From assembly GCA_040751755.1 (NCBI GenBank), contig JBFMHC010000044.1, positions 62,001 to 126,000 on the forward strand: a stretch of 64,000 nucleotides of DNA. The letters run 5' to 3'. Position numbers and translations under genes: made by a program. Each line of letters starts with the position of its first letter. Within the stretch, counting starts at the first letter, position 1. This document shows positions 7,621-17,891 of this stretch, piece after piece. The DNA comes from PFJX01 sp040751755 (GTDB lineage Bacteria > Pseudomonadota > Gammaproteobacteria > Burkholderiales > Thiobacillaceae). Below the pieces are notes generated by a model. That model worked only from the letters and a program-made list of their open reading frames with translations. It was not told the origin of the DNA and ran no database searches.

Positions 7621-9756
7621 ATGCTTCGCCGCCTCCGTCAAAGCCTGCTGCTGCTCGGCCTGACCCTGCTCGGGGCCTGCTCGGGCCCCTCGGACAGTCC
7701 GTCGAATAGTCCTTATCCCGCTGGCCAGACCGGCCGGTCCATCCTCTACTCGGCCTTCTCCGAACGCCCCAAGCACCTGGACCCGGCGCGTTCCTACAGC
7801 GAGAACGAGTACGTCTTCATCGGCAACATCTACGAGCCGGCGCTGCAATACCACTTCCTCAAGCGGCCCTATCAGCTGGAGCCGCTGACCACCGTGGCCA
7901 TGCCCACGGTGCGCCATCTGGATGCGGCAGGGCGCGAGGTGGCCGCGGATAGCCCGGCCCTGGCCTTCTCGGAGTATGAGCTGCGCCTGAAGCCGGGCAT
8001 CCGCTACCAGCCGCATCCCGCCTTCGCCCTGCGCGCCGACGGCTCGCCGCGCTACGTGCCGATGGATGCCGCGGAGTTGGAGCGCATCGAGCGCTTCGAG
8101 GAGTTCCGCGACACCGGCACGCGCGAGCTGACCGCCGCCGACTACGCCTTCCAGATCCGCCGCATCGCCGACCCGCGCAACCAGTCGCCGTTGCTCGGCT
8201 TCATGGTCGACTACATCGTCGGCCTCAAGGACCTCGCCAAGGCCATCGCCGCCGAGGCGAAGCGCGGCGAGCGGGACCGCTTCATCGACCTGGAGCGCTT
8301 CGACTTCCCCGGCGTGACCGTGGTGGACCGCTACACCTGGCGCATCCGCATCCGCGGCAAATACCCGCAGTTCCAGTACTGGCTGGCCATGCCCTTCTTC
8401 GCGCCGGTGCCCAGAGAGGCGGAGCGCTTCTACCGCCAGCCGGGCATGGCGGCAAAGAACTTCACCCTGGACTGGCAGCCGGTCGGCACCGGCGCCTACT
8501 ACCTGGCCGAGAACGATCCCAACCGCGTCATGCGCCTCATGCGCAACCCGAATTACCACGACGACTTCTTCCCGGCGGGACACGCCGAGGCGGGACGGCG
8601 CCTGCCCATGGTCGAGCAGGTGGTCTACACGCTGGAAAAAGAGGACGTGCCCTACTGGAACAAATTCCTGCAGGGCTACTACGACGCCTCGGGCGTCAGC
8701 TCCGACAGCTTCGACCAGGCCATCCGCATCGGCGCGGACGGCCGGCCGGACCTCACGCCGGACATGAAGCGGCGTGGCATCCAGCTTGCCACCGAGGCGC
8801 GGCCCACGCTCAGCTACCTGGGCTTCAACATGCTCGACCCGGTGGTGGGCGGGCTCTCGGAGCGCGCGCGCAAGCTACGCCAGGCCCTCTCCATCGCCCT
8901 CGACTACGAGGAGTTCATCTCCATCTTCCTCAACGGCCGCGGCATCGCCGGCCAGGGCCCCATCCCGCCCGGCATCTACGGTTACCGGGAGGGGGAGGGC
9001 GGCATCAACCCGGTGGTCTACACCTGGGACGGCGGGCAGCCGAGGCGGCGTGGCATCGAGGAGGCGAGGCGCCTGCTCGCCGAGGCGGGCTACCCCGGCG
9101 GCCGCGACGCGCGCACCGGCGAACCGCTGACCCTGTACTTCGATACCGCCGCCAGCGGCCCGGAGGCGAAGTCGCGCCTGGACTGGTTCCGCAAGCAGTT
9201 TGCCCGGCTGGACATCCAGTTGGTGGTGCGGTCCACGGACTACAACCGCTTCCAGGACAAGATGAGCAAGGGCAGCGAGCAGCTGTTCGAGTGGGGCTGG
9301 AACGCGGACTACCCGGACCCGGAGAACTTCCTGTTCCTGCTCTATGGGCCGAACAGGAAGGCCGGGGCGGGTGGCGAGAACGCCGCCAACTACCAGAATC
9401 CTGCCTTCGACGTCCTGTTCACGCGCATGAAGGAGATGGACAACGGCCCGGAGCGGCAGCGGCTGATCGACGAGATGGTGAAGATCGTGCGCGAGGACGC
9501 GCCGTGGATCTTCGCCTTCCACCCCAAGAGCTTCGGCCTGCGCCACGGCTGGGTGAAGAACGCCGAGCCCAACCTGATGGCACACAACCAGCTCAAGTAC
9601 CGGCGCGTCGACGGCGCCGCGCGCGCGGCCTACCAGGCGGAGTGGAACCGGCCGGTGTGGTGGCCGCTGTTCGCCACCCTGGTGCTGCTGGCGGCGGCCA
9701 TCTGGCCTGCCGTGGCGGCCTATCGCCGGCGTCTGAGGGCCACGGCCAATGCTTAA
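7621..9756 (+). CDS. Peptide-type ABC transporter substrate-binding lipoprotein
   Basis: Family 5 (DppA/OppA-like) extracytoplasmic binding protein, closest in style to YejA of the microcin C/oligopeptide importer. The start at 7621 gives MLRRLRQSLLLLGLTLLGAC, a lipoprotein signal with lipobox LLGAC; the reading frame is open further upstream into the repeat. The 711-aa product carries SILYSAFSERPKHLDPA at the start of the binding domain, and later WNADYPDPENFLFLLYGPN, common in this family. Unusually, the C-terminus adds a hydrophobic helix (LFATLVLLAAAIWPAVAAY) followed by RRRLR, which would be a second membrane anchor. The stop overlaps the permease start by 8 bases. Confidence 0.88.
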   Translation: MLRRLRQSLLLLGLTLLGACSGPSDSPSNSPYPAGQTGRSILYSAFSERPKHLDPARSYSENEYVFIGNIYEPALQYHFLKRPYQLEPLTTVAMPTVRHLDAAGREVAADSPALAFSEYELRLKPGIRYQPHPAFALRADGSPRYVPMDAAELERIERFEEFRDTGTRELTAADYAFQIRRIADPRNQSPLLGFMVDYIVGLKDLAKAIAAEAKRGERDRFIDLERFDFPGVTVVDRYTWRIRIRGKYPQFQYWLAMPFFAPVPREAERFYRQPGMAAKNFTLDWQPVGTGAYYLAENDPNRVMRLMRNPNYHDDFFPAGHAEAGRRLPMVEQVVYTLEKEDVPYWNKFLQGYYDASGVSSDSFDQAIRIGADGRPDLTPDMKRRGIQLATEARPTLSYLGFNMLDPVVGGLSERARKLRQALSIALDYEEFISIFLNGRGIAGQGPIPPGIYGYREGEGGINPVVYTWDGGQPRRRGIEEARRLLAEAGYPGGRDARTGEPLTLYFDTAASGPEAKSRLDWFRKQFARLDIQLVVRSTDYNRFQDKMSKGSEQLFEWGWNADYPDPENFLFLLYGPNRKAGAGGENAANYQNPAFDVLFTRMKEMDNGPERQRLIDEMVKIVREDAPWIFAFHPKSFGLRHGWVKNAEPNLMAHNQLKYRRVDGAARAAYQAEWNRPVWWPLFATLVLLAAAIWPAVAAYRRRLRATANA

Positions 9757-10726
9757 CTACCTGATCCGCCGCCTGCTCTACGCCGTGCCCATCCTGCTCG
9801 GCGTGAACCTGCTCACCTTCGCCCTGTTCTTCATGGTCAACACGCCGGACGACATGGCGCGCATCCACCTCGGCGTGAAGCGCGTGACCCCGGAGGCGAT
9901 CGCCGGCTGGAAGGCCGAGCACGGCTACGACCGGCCGCTGTTCGTGAACGCACAGGCGGAAGGGGTGGCCAAGGTCACCGACACCCTGTTCGTCGACAAG
10001 TCGCTCAAGCTGTTCGCCTTCGACTTCGGCATGTCGGACGACGGGCGCGACATCGCGCGCGAGATCGGCACGCGCATGTGGCCGTCGCTCGCCATCGCCT
10101 TGCCGACCTTCCTCGTCGGCCTCTTGTGCTATCTCAGCTTCGCCCTGCTGCTGGCCTTCTTCCGCGGCACCGCCCTGGATACCGGCGGGGTGATCCTGTG
10201 CGTGGCGCTGATGTCGATCTCCGGCCTGTTCTACGTGATCGGCGGGCAGTACCTGATGGGCAAGCTGTGGCACTGGTTCCCCATCTCCGGCTGGCAGGTT
10301 GGGAGTGAGGCGTGGAAGTTCCTGTTCATGCCGGTGGTGGTGGGGCTGGTCGCGGGCATCGGCGACTCGACGCGCTTCTACCGCGCCCTGTTCCTCGAGG
10401 AGATGGGCAAGGACTACGTGCGCACCGCACTCGCCAAGGGCCTGTCTGACGTGCGCGTGCTGTTCCGCCACGTGCTGGGCAACGCCATGATCCCCATCCT
10501 CACCGGCGTGGTGGTGGTGATCCCGCGCCTGTTCCTCGGCAGCCTGATCGTCGAATCCTTCTTCGGCATCCCCGGCCTCGGCAGCTACACCATCGACGCC
10601 ATCCAGGCGCAGGACTTCGCCATCGTGCGCTCCATGGTGTTCCTTGGCTCGGTGCTGTACATCGTCGGCCTGGTGCTGACCGACCTCTCCTACACCCTGG
10701 TCGACCCGCGGGTGAGGCTGGAATGA
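9749..10726 (+). CDS. ABC transporter permease, OppB/YejB type
   Basis: First membrane subunit of the importer. The 325-aa protein begins with MLNYLIRRLLYAVPILLGVNLLTFALFF, the standard N-terminal helix of DppB/OppB permeases. It has about six helices and the cytoplasmic EAA loop (FLEEMGKDYVRTALAKGLSD), which docks with the ATPase. GIPGLGSYTIDAIQAQDF near the C-terminus is characteristic. It overlaps its neighbours by 8 and 4 bases, so the operon is tightly coupled. The long periplasmic insertion between helices 1 and 2 (residues about 35-105) is larger than in DppB and fits the YejB subgroup. Confidence 0.9.
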   Translation: MLNYLIRRLLYAVPILLGVNLLTFALFFMVNTPDDMARIHLGVKRVTPEAIAGWKAEHGYDRPLFVNAQAEGVAKVTDTLFVDKSLKLFAFDFGMSDDGRDIAREIGTRMWPSLAIALPTFLVGLLCYLSFALLLAFFRGTALDTGGVILCVALMSISGLFYVIGGQYLMGKLWHWFPISGWQVGSEAWKFLFMPVVVGLVAGIGDSTRFYRALFLEEMGKDYVRTALAKGLSDVRVLFRHVLGNAMIPILTGVVVVIPRLFLGSLIVESFFGIPGLGSYTIDAIQAQDFAIVRSMVFLGSVLYIVGLVLTDLSYTLVDPRVRLE

Positions 10727-11885
10727 TGCTGCCCTTCAAGCCCGTCCTCCTCTGGTCCGATGCCCTGCTGTTCCTGCTGCTCGCGGGGGTGGTCGCGTTC
10801 GCCTGGGCGATGCGGCGGCAGGACTGGTTCCGCGACCCCTGGCGCCAGGTGATGAAGAGCCGCCTGGGCGCCGGCAGCGCCGTGGTGCTGGCCCTGTTCC
10901 TCCTCGTCGGCGTGTTGGATTCCCTGCACTACCGCGAGCGCCTGGCGGACGCGCCCAGCCAGGCCCAGGCCTCGGCGCAGTATTCCGGCGAGGTCCTGTC
11001 GGCCCTGGACTGGCTGCTCACGGACATGCGCACCCGCGTGGAGAAGACCTATTCCGCGCCGCTGGCCGACACCCTCTACGTCAAGGAGGGCATGAAGGGT
11101 CCGGACGGTCGCGAGGTGCGAGACTACCCGCCGCTGCAATACCCCGGTACGCACTGGCTGGGCACCGACAAGGTGGGGCAGGACGTGCTCTACCTGTCGC
11201 TCAAGAGCATCCGTACCGGGTTGCTGATCGGCACCCTCACCACGCTGATCATGCTGCCCTTCGCCATCGGCCTGGGCATCGCCGCCGGCTACTTCGGCGG
11301 CCGGGTCGATGACGCCATCCAGTACCTCTACACCACCCTCAACTCCATTCCGGGCGTGCTGCTGATCGCCGCCGCCGTGCTGGTGGTGCAGGTGCAGATC
11401 GAGTCGCGCCCGGAACTGTTTGACACCGCCGCGGCGCGCGCCGATGTCCGCCTGCTGGCCCTGTGCGGGATCATGGGCCTCACCGGCTGGACCGGCCTGG
11501 CCCGCCTGTTGCGCGGCGAGGCCCTGAAGCTGCGTGAACTGGAGTTCGTGCAGGCGGCGCAGGCCTTCGGCGTGCGCAAGGGGCGCATCCTGCTGCGCCA
11601 CCTGCTGCCCAACGTCATGCATCTGGTGCTGATCACCGTGGTCATCGACTTCTCCGGCCTGGTGCTGGCGGAGGCGGTGCTGTCCTACGTCGGCGTCGGT
11701 GTGGACCCGGCCATGAACAGCTTCGGCAACATGATCAACGGTGCGCGCCTGGAACTGGCGCGCGAACCCGTGGTGTGGTGGCAGCTGGCCGCGGCCTTCG
11801 TCTTCATGTTCGTCCTGGTGCTCGCCGCCAACCTGTTCGCCGACGCGGTGCGCGCGGCCCTGGATCCCAAGTCGGAGCGCAAGGC

Positions 11886-11889
<4 letters not shown>
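10723..11889 (+). CDS. ABC transporter permease, OppC/YejE type
   Basis: Second membrane subunit. The 388-aa protein has an extra N-terminal helix before the usual one (SDALLFLLLAGVVAFAWAM, then SRLGAGSAVVLALFLLVGVL), a large periplasmic loop ending in YPGTHWLGTDKVGQDVLYLSL (the OppC-family 'H-LGTD--G-D' signature), and the EAA loop FVQAAQAFGVRKGRILLRHLLPN. SYVGVGVDPAMNSFGNMI is also typical. It overlaps the upstream permease (ATGA) and the downstream ATPase by 4 bases. Confidence 0.9.
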
Positions 11890-13751
<1,862 letters not shown>

Positions 13752-13754
13752 GCC

Positions 13755-15068
13755 TCAGCCGGCGGCCGGGATGTCCAGCTCCATGCCCGGCTTGATCTTG
13801 TCGGTGATGTCGTTGAGGCGCTGGATGTCGAGCACCTTCACGTTGTAGTGGCGCGCCAGCTGCATCAGGGTCTCGCCCTTGCGTACCGTGTGCTTGCGGG
13901 TGACGGCGCGCGGTCTGGCGCTATCCATGGAGACCTTGACCTTGGCGGCGGGCTTCGCCGCCACCGCCTTCGGCACCACCAGCTCCTGGGTCCGCGTGAG
14001 CTTGCCGCGCCACAGGTTCAGGGGGTTGTGCTCCTTCAGCCAGGCCACCGAGATGTTGAACCGGTCGGCGATGCGGGACAGGCTCTCGCCCTTCTTCGCC
14101 GCGTAGGTCTCCAGCGTGCCCTTGTCCAGGCCCTGGCGGTGCAGGTTGAACTGGAAGGTCTCGACGCGGTCGGCGGGCAGCAGCAGGACGTCGCGCGTGT
14201 CGGTATGGATGACGCGGCGCTGGAAGCCCGGATTGAGGGCGGTGAAGTCCTCCAGGCTCATCTCCGCCAGGCGGGCGGCGGTGCGGGCCTCGATCGGCCG
14301 CTTGAGGCGGATCGGCATGAAGTAGGGCTCATTGGGGATGGCGGCGAGCTGGACGCCGTAGGCCGCCGGGTCCTGGATGATGTTGCGCACCGCCACCAGC
14401 TTGGGCACGTAGTTGCGGGTCTCCGCCGGCAGGTTGAGGGCGGCGTAATCCTTGCCGCCATGGCGTGTCAGGGCGCGCGCGACGCAGCCCTCGCCGCAGT
14501 TGTAGGCCGCGAGGGCGAGTTCCCAGTCGCCGAACATGCCATGCAGCTTCTGCAGGTAGTCGAGCGCCGCCTTGGTGGCCTGCACCACGTCGCGGCGGCC
14601 GTCGTACCAGCCATTCTGGTCGAGGCCGAACACCTTGCCGGTGGAGGGGATGAACTGCCAGATGCCGGAGGCCTGGCGCGGCGACAGCGCCATGGGGTTG
14701 AAGGCCGATTCGATGATGGGCAGGAGGGCGATCTCCATCGGCATGTCGCGGCGCGCGACCTCGTCGACGATGTGATAGAGGTAGGGACGGCTGCGTTCGA
14801 TCACCCGTTCCAGGTTGCCCGTGCGGTCCCTGAACCAGCGCTCGTGCGCCTGCGTGAGCTCGGGGCTGGAGACCGGCAGCCTGAAGCCGGCGCGGATGCG
14901 CTGCCACAGGTCGGTCTCATTGCCGGACATGGAATTGCCGGGCAGGGCGTCGCCGTCGATGGCATAGCTGATCTTGAGGGACGGCTGGGTGGCCTCGGCG
15001 GCCTGGAGGAGCGGGCCGTGCGCGGCCAGTCCAAGTGCGAGGAACATTGCGGTCAACCAATGCTTCAT
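13755..15068 (-). CDS. mltD: Membrane-bound lytic transglycosylase MltD with two LysM repeats
   Basis: Cleaves peptidoglycan glycan strands with formation of 1,6-anhydro-muramic ends. The ATG at 15068 gives a signal peptide (MKHWLTAMFLALGLAAHGPL). The SLT domain (about residues 90-260) has the catalytic Glu in LLPIIESAFNP and the motifs SGIWQFIPSTGKVFGL and ALAAYNCGEG. Two LysM domains follow, one around YAAKKGESLSRIADRFNI and one at the C-terminus (HTVRKGETLMQLARHYNV). No lipobox cysteine is present, unlike E. coli MltD. Three bases separate its stop from that of the convergent ABC ATPase gene. Confidence 0.92.
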   Translation of the reverse strand: MKHWLTAMFLALGLAAHGPLLQAAEATQPSLKISYAIDGDALPGNSMSGNETDLWQRIRAGFRLPVSSPELTQAHERWFRDRTGNLERVIERSRPYLYHIVDEVARRDMPMEIALLPIIESAFNPMALSPRQASGIWQFIPSTGKVFGLDQNGWYDGRRDVVQATKAALDYLQKLHGMFGDWELALAAYNCGEGCVARALTRHGGKDYAALNLPAETRNYVPKLVAVRNIIQDPAAYGVQLAAIPNEPYFMPIRLKRPIEARTAARLAEMSLEDFTALNPGFQRRVIHTDTRDVLLLPADRVETFQFNLHRQGLDKGTLETYAAKKGESLSRIADRFNISVAWLKEHNPLNLWRGKLTRTQELVVPKAVAAKPAAKVKVSMDSARPRAVTRKHTVRKGETLMQLARHYNVKVLDIQRLNDITDKIKPGMELDIPAAG

Positions 15069-15213
15069 GGGCGGGTGCTGCATGGGCATGTTGGGCACGC
15101 GTCGCCGCGCACGATCGCAAAATGTTGAAAGTGTTGGGATTTTACCTTTGGCCCTGGCCTCGACCAAGGATTTTCTGGCAGCGCGGGGAAAATCGTCCCT
15201 CCCCGTGGCAGGC

Positions 15214-15990
15214 TCAGTAGTCGTCCTTCCAGCGTCGCAACGCCGCGAAGGCCTCCATCGCGCCATTTACGGACAAACCCTGATGCTGCGAAATTGCAAC
15301 CTGCACGGCGGGGAGGTGGCAGCGCAGGAAGGGATTCGCCGCCCGTTCCTGGCCGATCGTCGAGGGTAGGGTGGGCAGGCCGGCCTTGCGCGCCTGTCGC
15401 GCCGCCTCGTGGCGAGCCAGGAGCGCGGGGTTGTCCGGCTCCACCTCCAGCGCGAAGCCGATGTTGGGCAGGGTGTACTCGTGCGCACAGTACACCCGCG
15501 TGTCCTCGGGCAGGGCGGCGAGCCGCCGCAGCGATTCGTGCATCTGTGCCGCCGTGCCCTCGAACAGCCGCCCGCAGCCGCAGGAGAACAGGGTGTCGCC
15601 GGTGAAGGCCAGGCCGTCGCCAACGTAGCAGACGTGGCCCAGGGTGTGCCCGGGGGTCTCCATGACCGCGAGGCGCAGGCCCAGTTCGGGCAGTTCCACC
15701 TCGTCGCCCTCGCCGACCGGGTGGGTGACGCCGGCGATGCGTTCGCGGCGCGGACCGTACACCGGTACCCGCCAGCGCTCGCCGAGGGCGGCGAGGGCGC
15801 CGGTGTGGTCGCCGTGGTGGTGGGTGACGAGGATCGCCAGCGGACGCGCCTGCTGGCTGGCAAGCCAAGTTAGAATGGCCCCTGGCTCACCAGGGTCGAC
15901 CAGCACGGTCGCGGATGGGTCGCGATGCAGGTCCCGCACGGCCCAGATGTAGTTGTCGCGGAAGGCGGGGATGGCGCTGATGTCCAGCAT
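15214..15990 (-). CDS. gloB: Hydroxyacylglutathione hydrolase (glyoxalase II)
   Basis: Hydrolyses S-lactoylglutathione to lactate and glutathione, the second step of methylglyoxal detoxification. The 258-aa product has the metallo-beta-lactamase signature THHHGDHTGAL, further metal ligands in GHTLGHVCY and FTGDTLFSCGCGRLFEG, and AHEYTLPNIGFA, which is specific for glyoxalase II. A GTG at 16002 would add four residues; the ATG at 15990 matches the family N-terminus (MLDISAIPAFRDNYIW). It is divergent from the methyltransferase gene, with a gap of only about 35 bases. Confidence 0.95.
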   Translation of the reverse strand: MLDISAIPAFRDNYIWAVRDLHRDPSATVLVDPGEPGAILTWLASQQARPLAILVTHHHGDHTGALAALGERWRVPVYGPRRERIAGVTHPVGEGDEVELPELGLRLAVMETPGHTLGHVCYVGDGLAFTGDTLFSCGCGRLFEGTAAQMHESLRRLAALPEDTRVYCAHEYTLPNIGFALEVEPDNPALLARHEAARQARKAGLPTLPSTIGQERAANPFLRCHLPAVQVAISQHQGLSVNGAMEAFAALRRWKDDY

Positions 15991-16025
15991 GACGTTGCAC
16001 ACCGAGTAGAGGTCTCCCGCATTTT

Positions 16026-16751
16026 ATGCAGCCCTGGTTTGAAAGCGATGTCGGACGCTACGTGCTGGGCCGGGAACTGGCCTGGTTCGATGCCGTCAGC
16101 GCCGACCTGTTCGGCTTCAACGCGATGCAGATGGGGCAGTGCGGCGTCGACTACCTGCGTGCCAACCGCATGCCGTACCGATTCTGCGCGGCGAGCGACC
16201 GTGGCGTGCTGGCCTGCCACCCGGAGCGCCTGCCGATCGCGACGCAGAGCCTCGACCTGGTGGCCCTGCCGCATGCCCTCGAGTATTCCCCCGACCCGCA
16301 CGAGCTGCTGCGCGAGGTGGAGCGCGTGCTGCGGCCGGAGGGCAGGCTGCTGATCGCCGGCTTCAATCCCTTCAGCTTCTGGGGCCTGCGTCGCGTATTC
16401 AGCACCCCTGAGGCGGAGTGGCCGTGGCAGGGGCGCTTCATCCACCTGGCGCGCCTGAAGGACTGGCTGGCCCTGCTCGGTTTCGATATCGTCGGCGGCC
16501 GCCTGGCCTGCTATGCGCCGCCCATCGACCGGGCCGCGTGGATCGAGCGCTTCGCCTTCCTGGAGGCGGCGGGCGATCGCTGGTGGGCGCTGGGCGGCGG
16601 CATCTATCTGCTGCACGCGGTGAAGCGGGTGCGCGGGATGCGCCTGATCGAGCCGAAATGGGACAAGCGTTGGCTGCCCGGCAGGGTGTGGGTGCCGACG
16701 CCGCGCAAGACCGCCGAGTGGGCGGGAACGGAACGAAACAGCGATGACTGA
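16026..16751 (+). CDS. SAM-dependent methyltransferase (Methyltransf_11 type)
   Basis: A 241-aa class I methyltransferase. The SAM-binding core is modest: LACHPERLPIATQSLDLVALPHALEYSPDPHELLREVERVLRP is the acidic-loop/motif region seen in Methyltransf_11 proteins, followed by GRLLIAGFNPFSFWGLR. The same family sits between gloB and rnhA in many beta- and gammaproteobacteria, but the substrate is unknown. The stop overlaps the rnhA start by 8 bases, suggesting an operon with rnhA and dnaQ. Confidence 0.85.
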   Translation: MQPWFESDVGRYVLGRELAWFDAVSADLFGFNAMQMGQCGVDYLRANRMPYRFCAASDRGVLACHPERLPIATQSLDLVALPHALEYSPDPHELLREVERVLRPEGRLLIAGFNPFSFWGLRRVFSTPEAEWPWQGRFIHLARLKDWLALLGFDIVGGRLACYAPPIDRAAWIERFAFLEAAGDRWWALGGGIYLLHAVKRVRGMRLIEPKWDKRWLPGRVWVPTPRKTAEWAGTERNSDD

Positions 16752-17196
16752 GCGGAAACTGATCGACCTCTACAGCGATGGCGCCTGCAAGGGCAACCCC
16801 GGTGTCGGCGGCTGGGGCGTGCTGCTGCGCCACGGCGCCACGGAGAAGGCCCTGTGCGGTGGCGAGCGCGACACCACCAACAACCGCATGGAACTGCGCG
16901 CCGTGATCGAGGGCCTGAAGGCCCTCAACCAGCCCTGCCTGGTGCGCGTGCACACCGACTCGCAATACGTGCAGAAGGGCATCTCGGAATGGCTGCCCAA
17001 CTGGATCAAGCGCGGCTGGAAGACCGCTGGCGGCGGCGCGGTGAAGAATCAGGACCTGTGGCAGGCGCTGGCCGCCGAGGCGAAGCGCCATGAGGTGTCC
17101 TGGCACTGGGTGAAGGGGCACGCCGGCCACCCGGAGAACGAACGCGCCGACGCGCTCGCCAACGAGGGCGTGCGCATGGCCATGGAGGGCAGGTGA
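16744..17196 (+). CDS. rnhA: Ribonuclease HI
   Basis: Removes RNA from RNA-DNA hybrids. The 150-aa product has all catalytic positions: Asp in LYSDGACKGNPGVGGWG, Glu in NNRMELRAVIEGL, Asp in HTDSQYV, and the final Asp in NERADALA, plus the basic protrusion (WIKRGWKTAGGGAVKNQDLW). Full length for the E. coli-type enzyme. It overlaps dnaQ by 4 bases; the rnhA-dnaQ pairing is common in proteobacteria. Confidence 0.97.
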   Translation: MTERKLIDLYSDGACKGNPGVGGWGVLLRHGATEKALCGGERDTTNNRMELRAVIEGLKALNQPCLVRVHTDSQYVQKGISEWLPNWIKRGWKTAGGGAVKNQDLWQALAAEAKRHEVSWHWVKGHAGHPENERADALANEGVRMAMEGR

Positions 17197-17882
17197 TGCG
17201 GCAGGTCGTGCTGGATACGGAAACCACGGGCCTGGACCCGTCGCTCGGCCATCGCGTGATCGAGATCGGCGCGGTCGAGGTGGTGAACCGCAGCGTCACG
17301 GGCGCGACCTTCCACGTCTACCTCAACCCGGAGCGCGAGATCGACGCCGGTGCCGTGGCGGTGCACGGCATCACCAGCGAGTTCCTCGCCGACAAGCCGC
17401 GCTTCGCCAGCGTGGCGGCGGATTTCCTCGACTTCGTGCGCGACGCCGAGCTGGTGATCCACAACGCGCCGTTCGACGTCGGCTTCCTCAACGCCGAGCT
17501 GAAGCGGCTCGACGACGGCCCGCTCGGCCGCTACTGCGGCGTGCTGGACACCCTGCGCCTGGCGCGGGAGATGCATCCGGGGCAGAAGAACAACCTCGAC
17601 GCCCTGTGCAAGCGCTACCAGATCGACAACTCCGGGCGCAATTTCCACGGCGCGCTGCTCGACGCGCAGCTGCTGGCGGAGGTCTATCTGGCGATGACGC
17701 GCGGCCAGGAGACCCTGGGCATCGACGTCGCCGACCATCAGGAGGCCGGCCTGCAGCAGGCGGCGGCGCCGATCCGGCGCGGCGCCCTCAAGGTGCTGCG
17801 CGCCACGGACGCGGAACTGGCCGAGCACGCCGCCTACCTTGAGGGGCTGCGCAAGGACTGTCCGGAATTGCCGGCCTGGTGA
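17193..17882 (+). CDS. dnaQ: DNA polymerase III epsilon subunit (3'-5' proofreading exonuclease)
   Basis: Proofreading subunit of the replicative polymerase. The 229-aa product shows Exo I (VLDTETTGLDP), Exo II (VIHNAPFDVGFLNAEL) and Exo III (HGALLDAQLLAEVYLAM) with the DEDDh residues in place. The C-terminal 40 residues, after a Gln/Ala linker, would carry the polymerase-binding segment. Start overlaps the rnhA stop (ATGA). The TonB receptor follows after 9 bases and may share the transcript. Confidence 0.96.
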   Translation: MMRQVVLDTETTGLDPSLGHRVIEIGAVEVVNRSVTGATFHVYLNPEREIDAGAVAVHGITSEFLADKPRFASVAADFLDFVRDAELVIHNAPFDVGFLNAELKRLDDGPLGRYCGVLDTLRLAREMHPGQKNNLDALCKRYQIDNSGRNFHGALLDAQLLAEVYLAMTRGQETLGIDVADHQEAGLQQAAAPIRRGALKVLRATDAELAEHAAYLEGLRKDCPELPAW

Positions 17883-17891
17883 GGACGGGGC

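Noticed and set aside
4009..8583. A 1524-codon open frame on the minus strand
   Set aside because: It is antisense to hflC, hisZ, purA and the binding-protein gene. High GC gives long shadow frames, and its product is low complexity with no domain.
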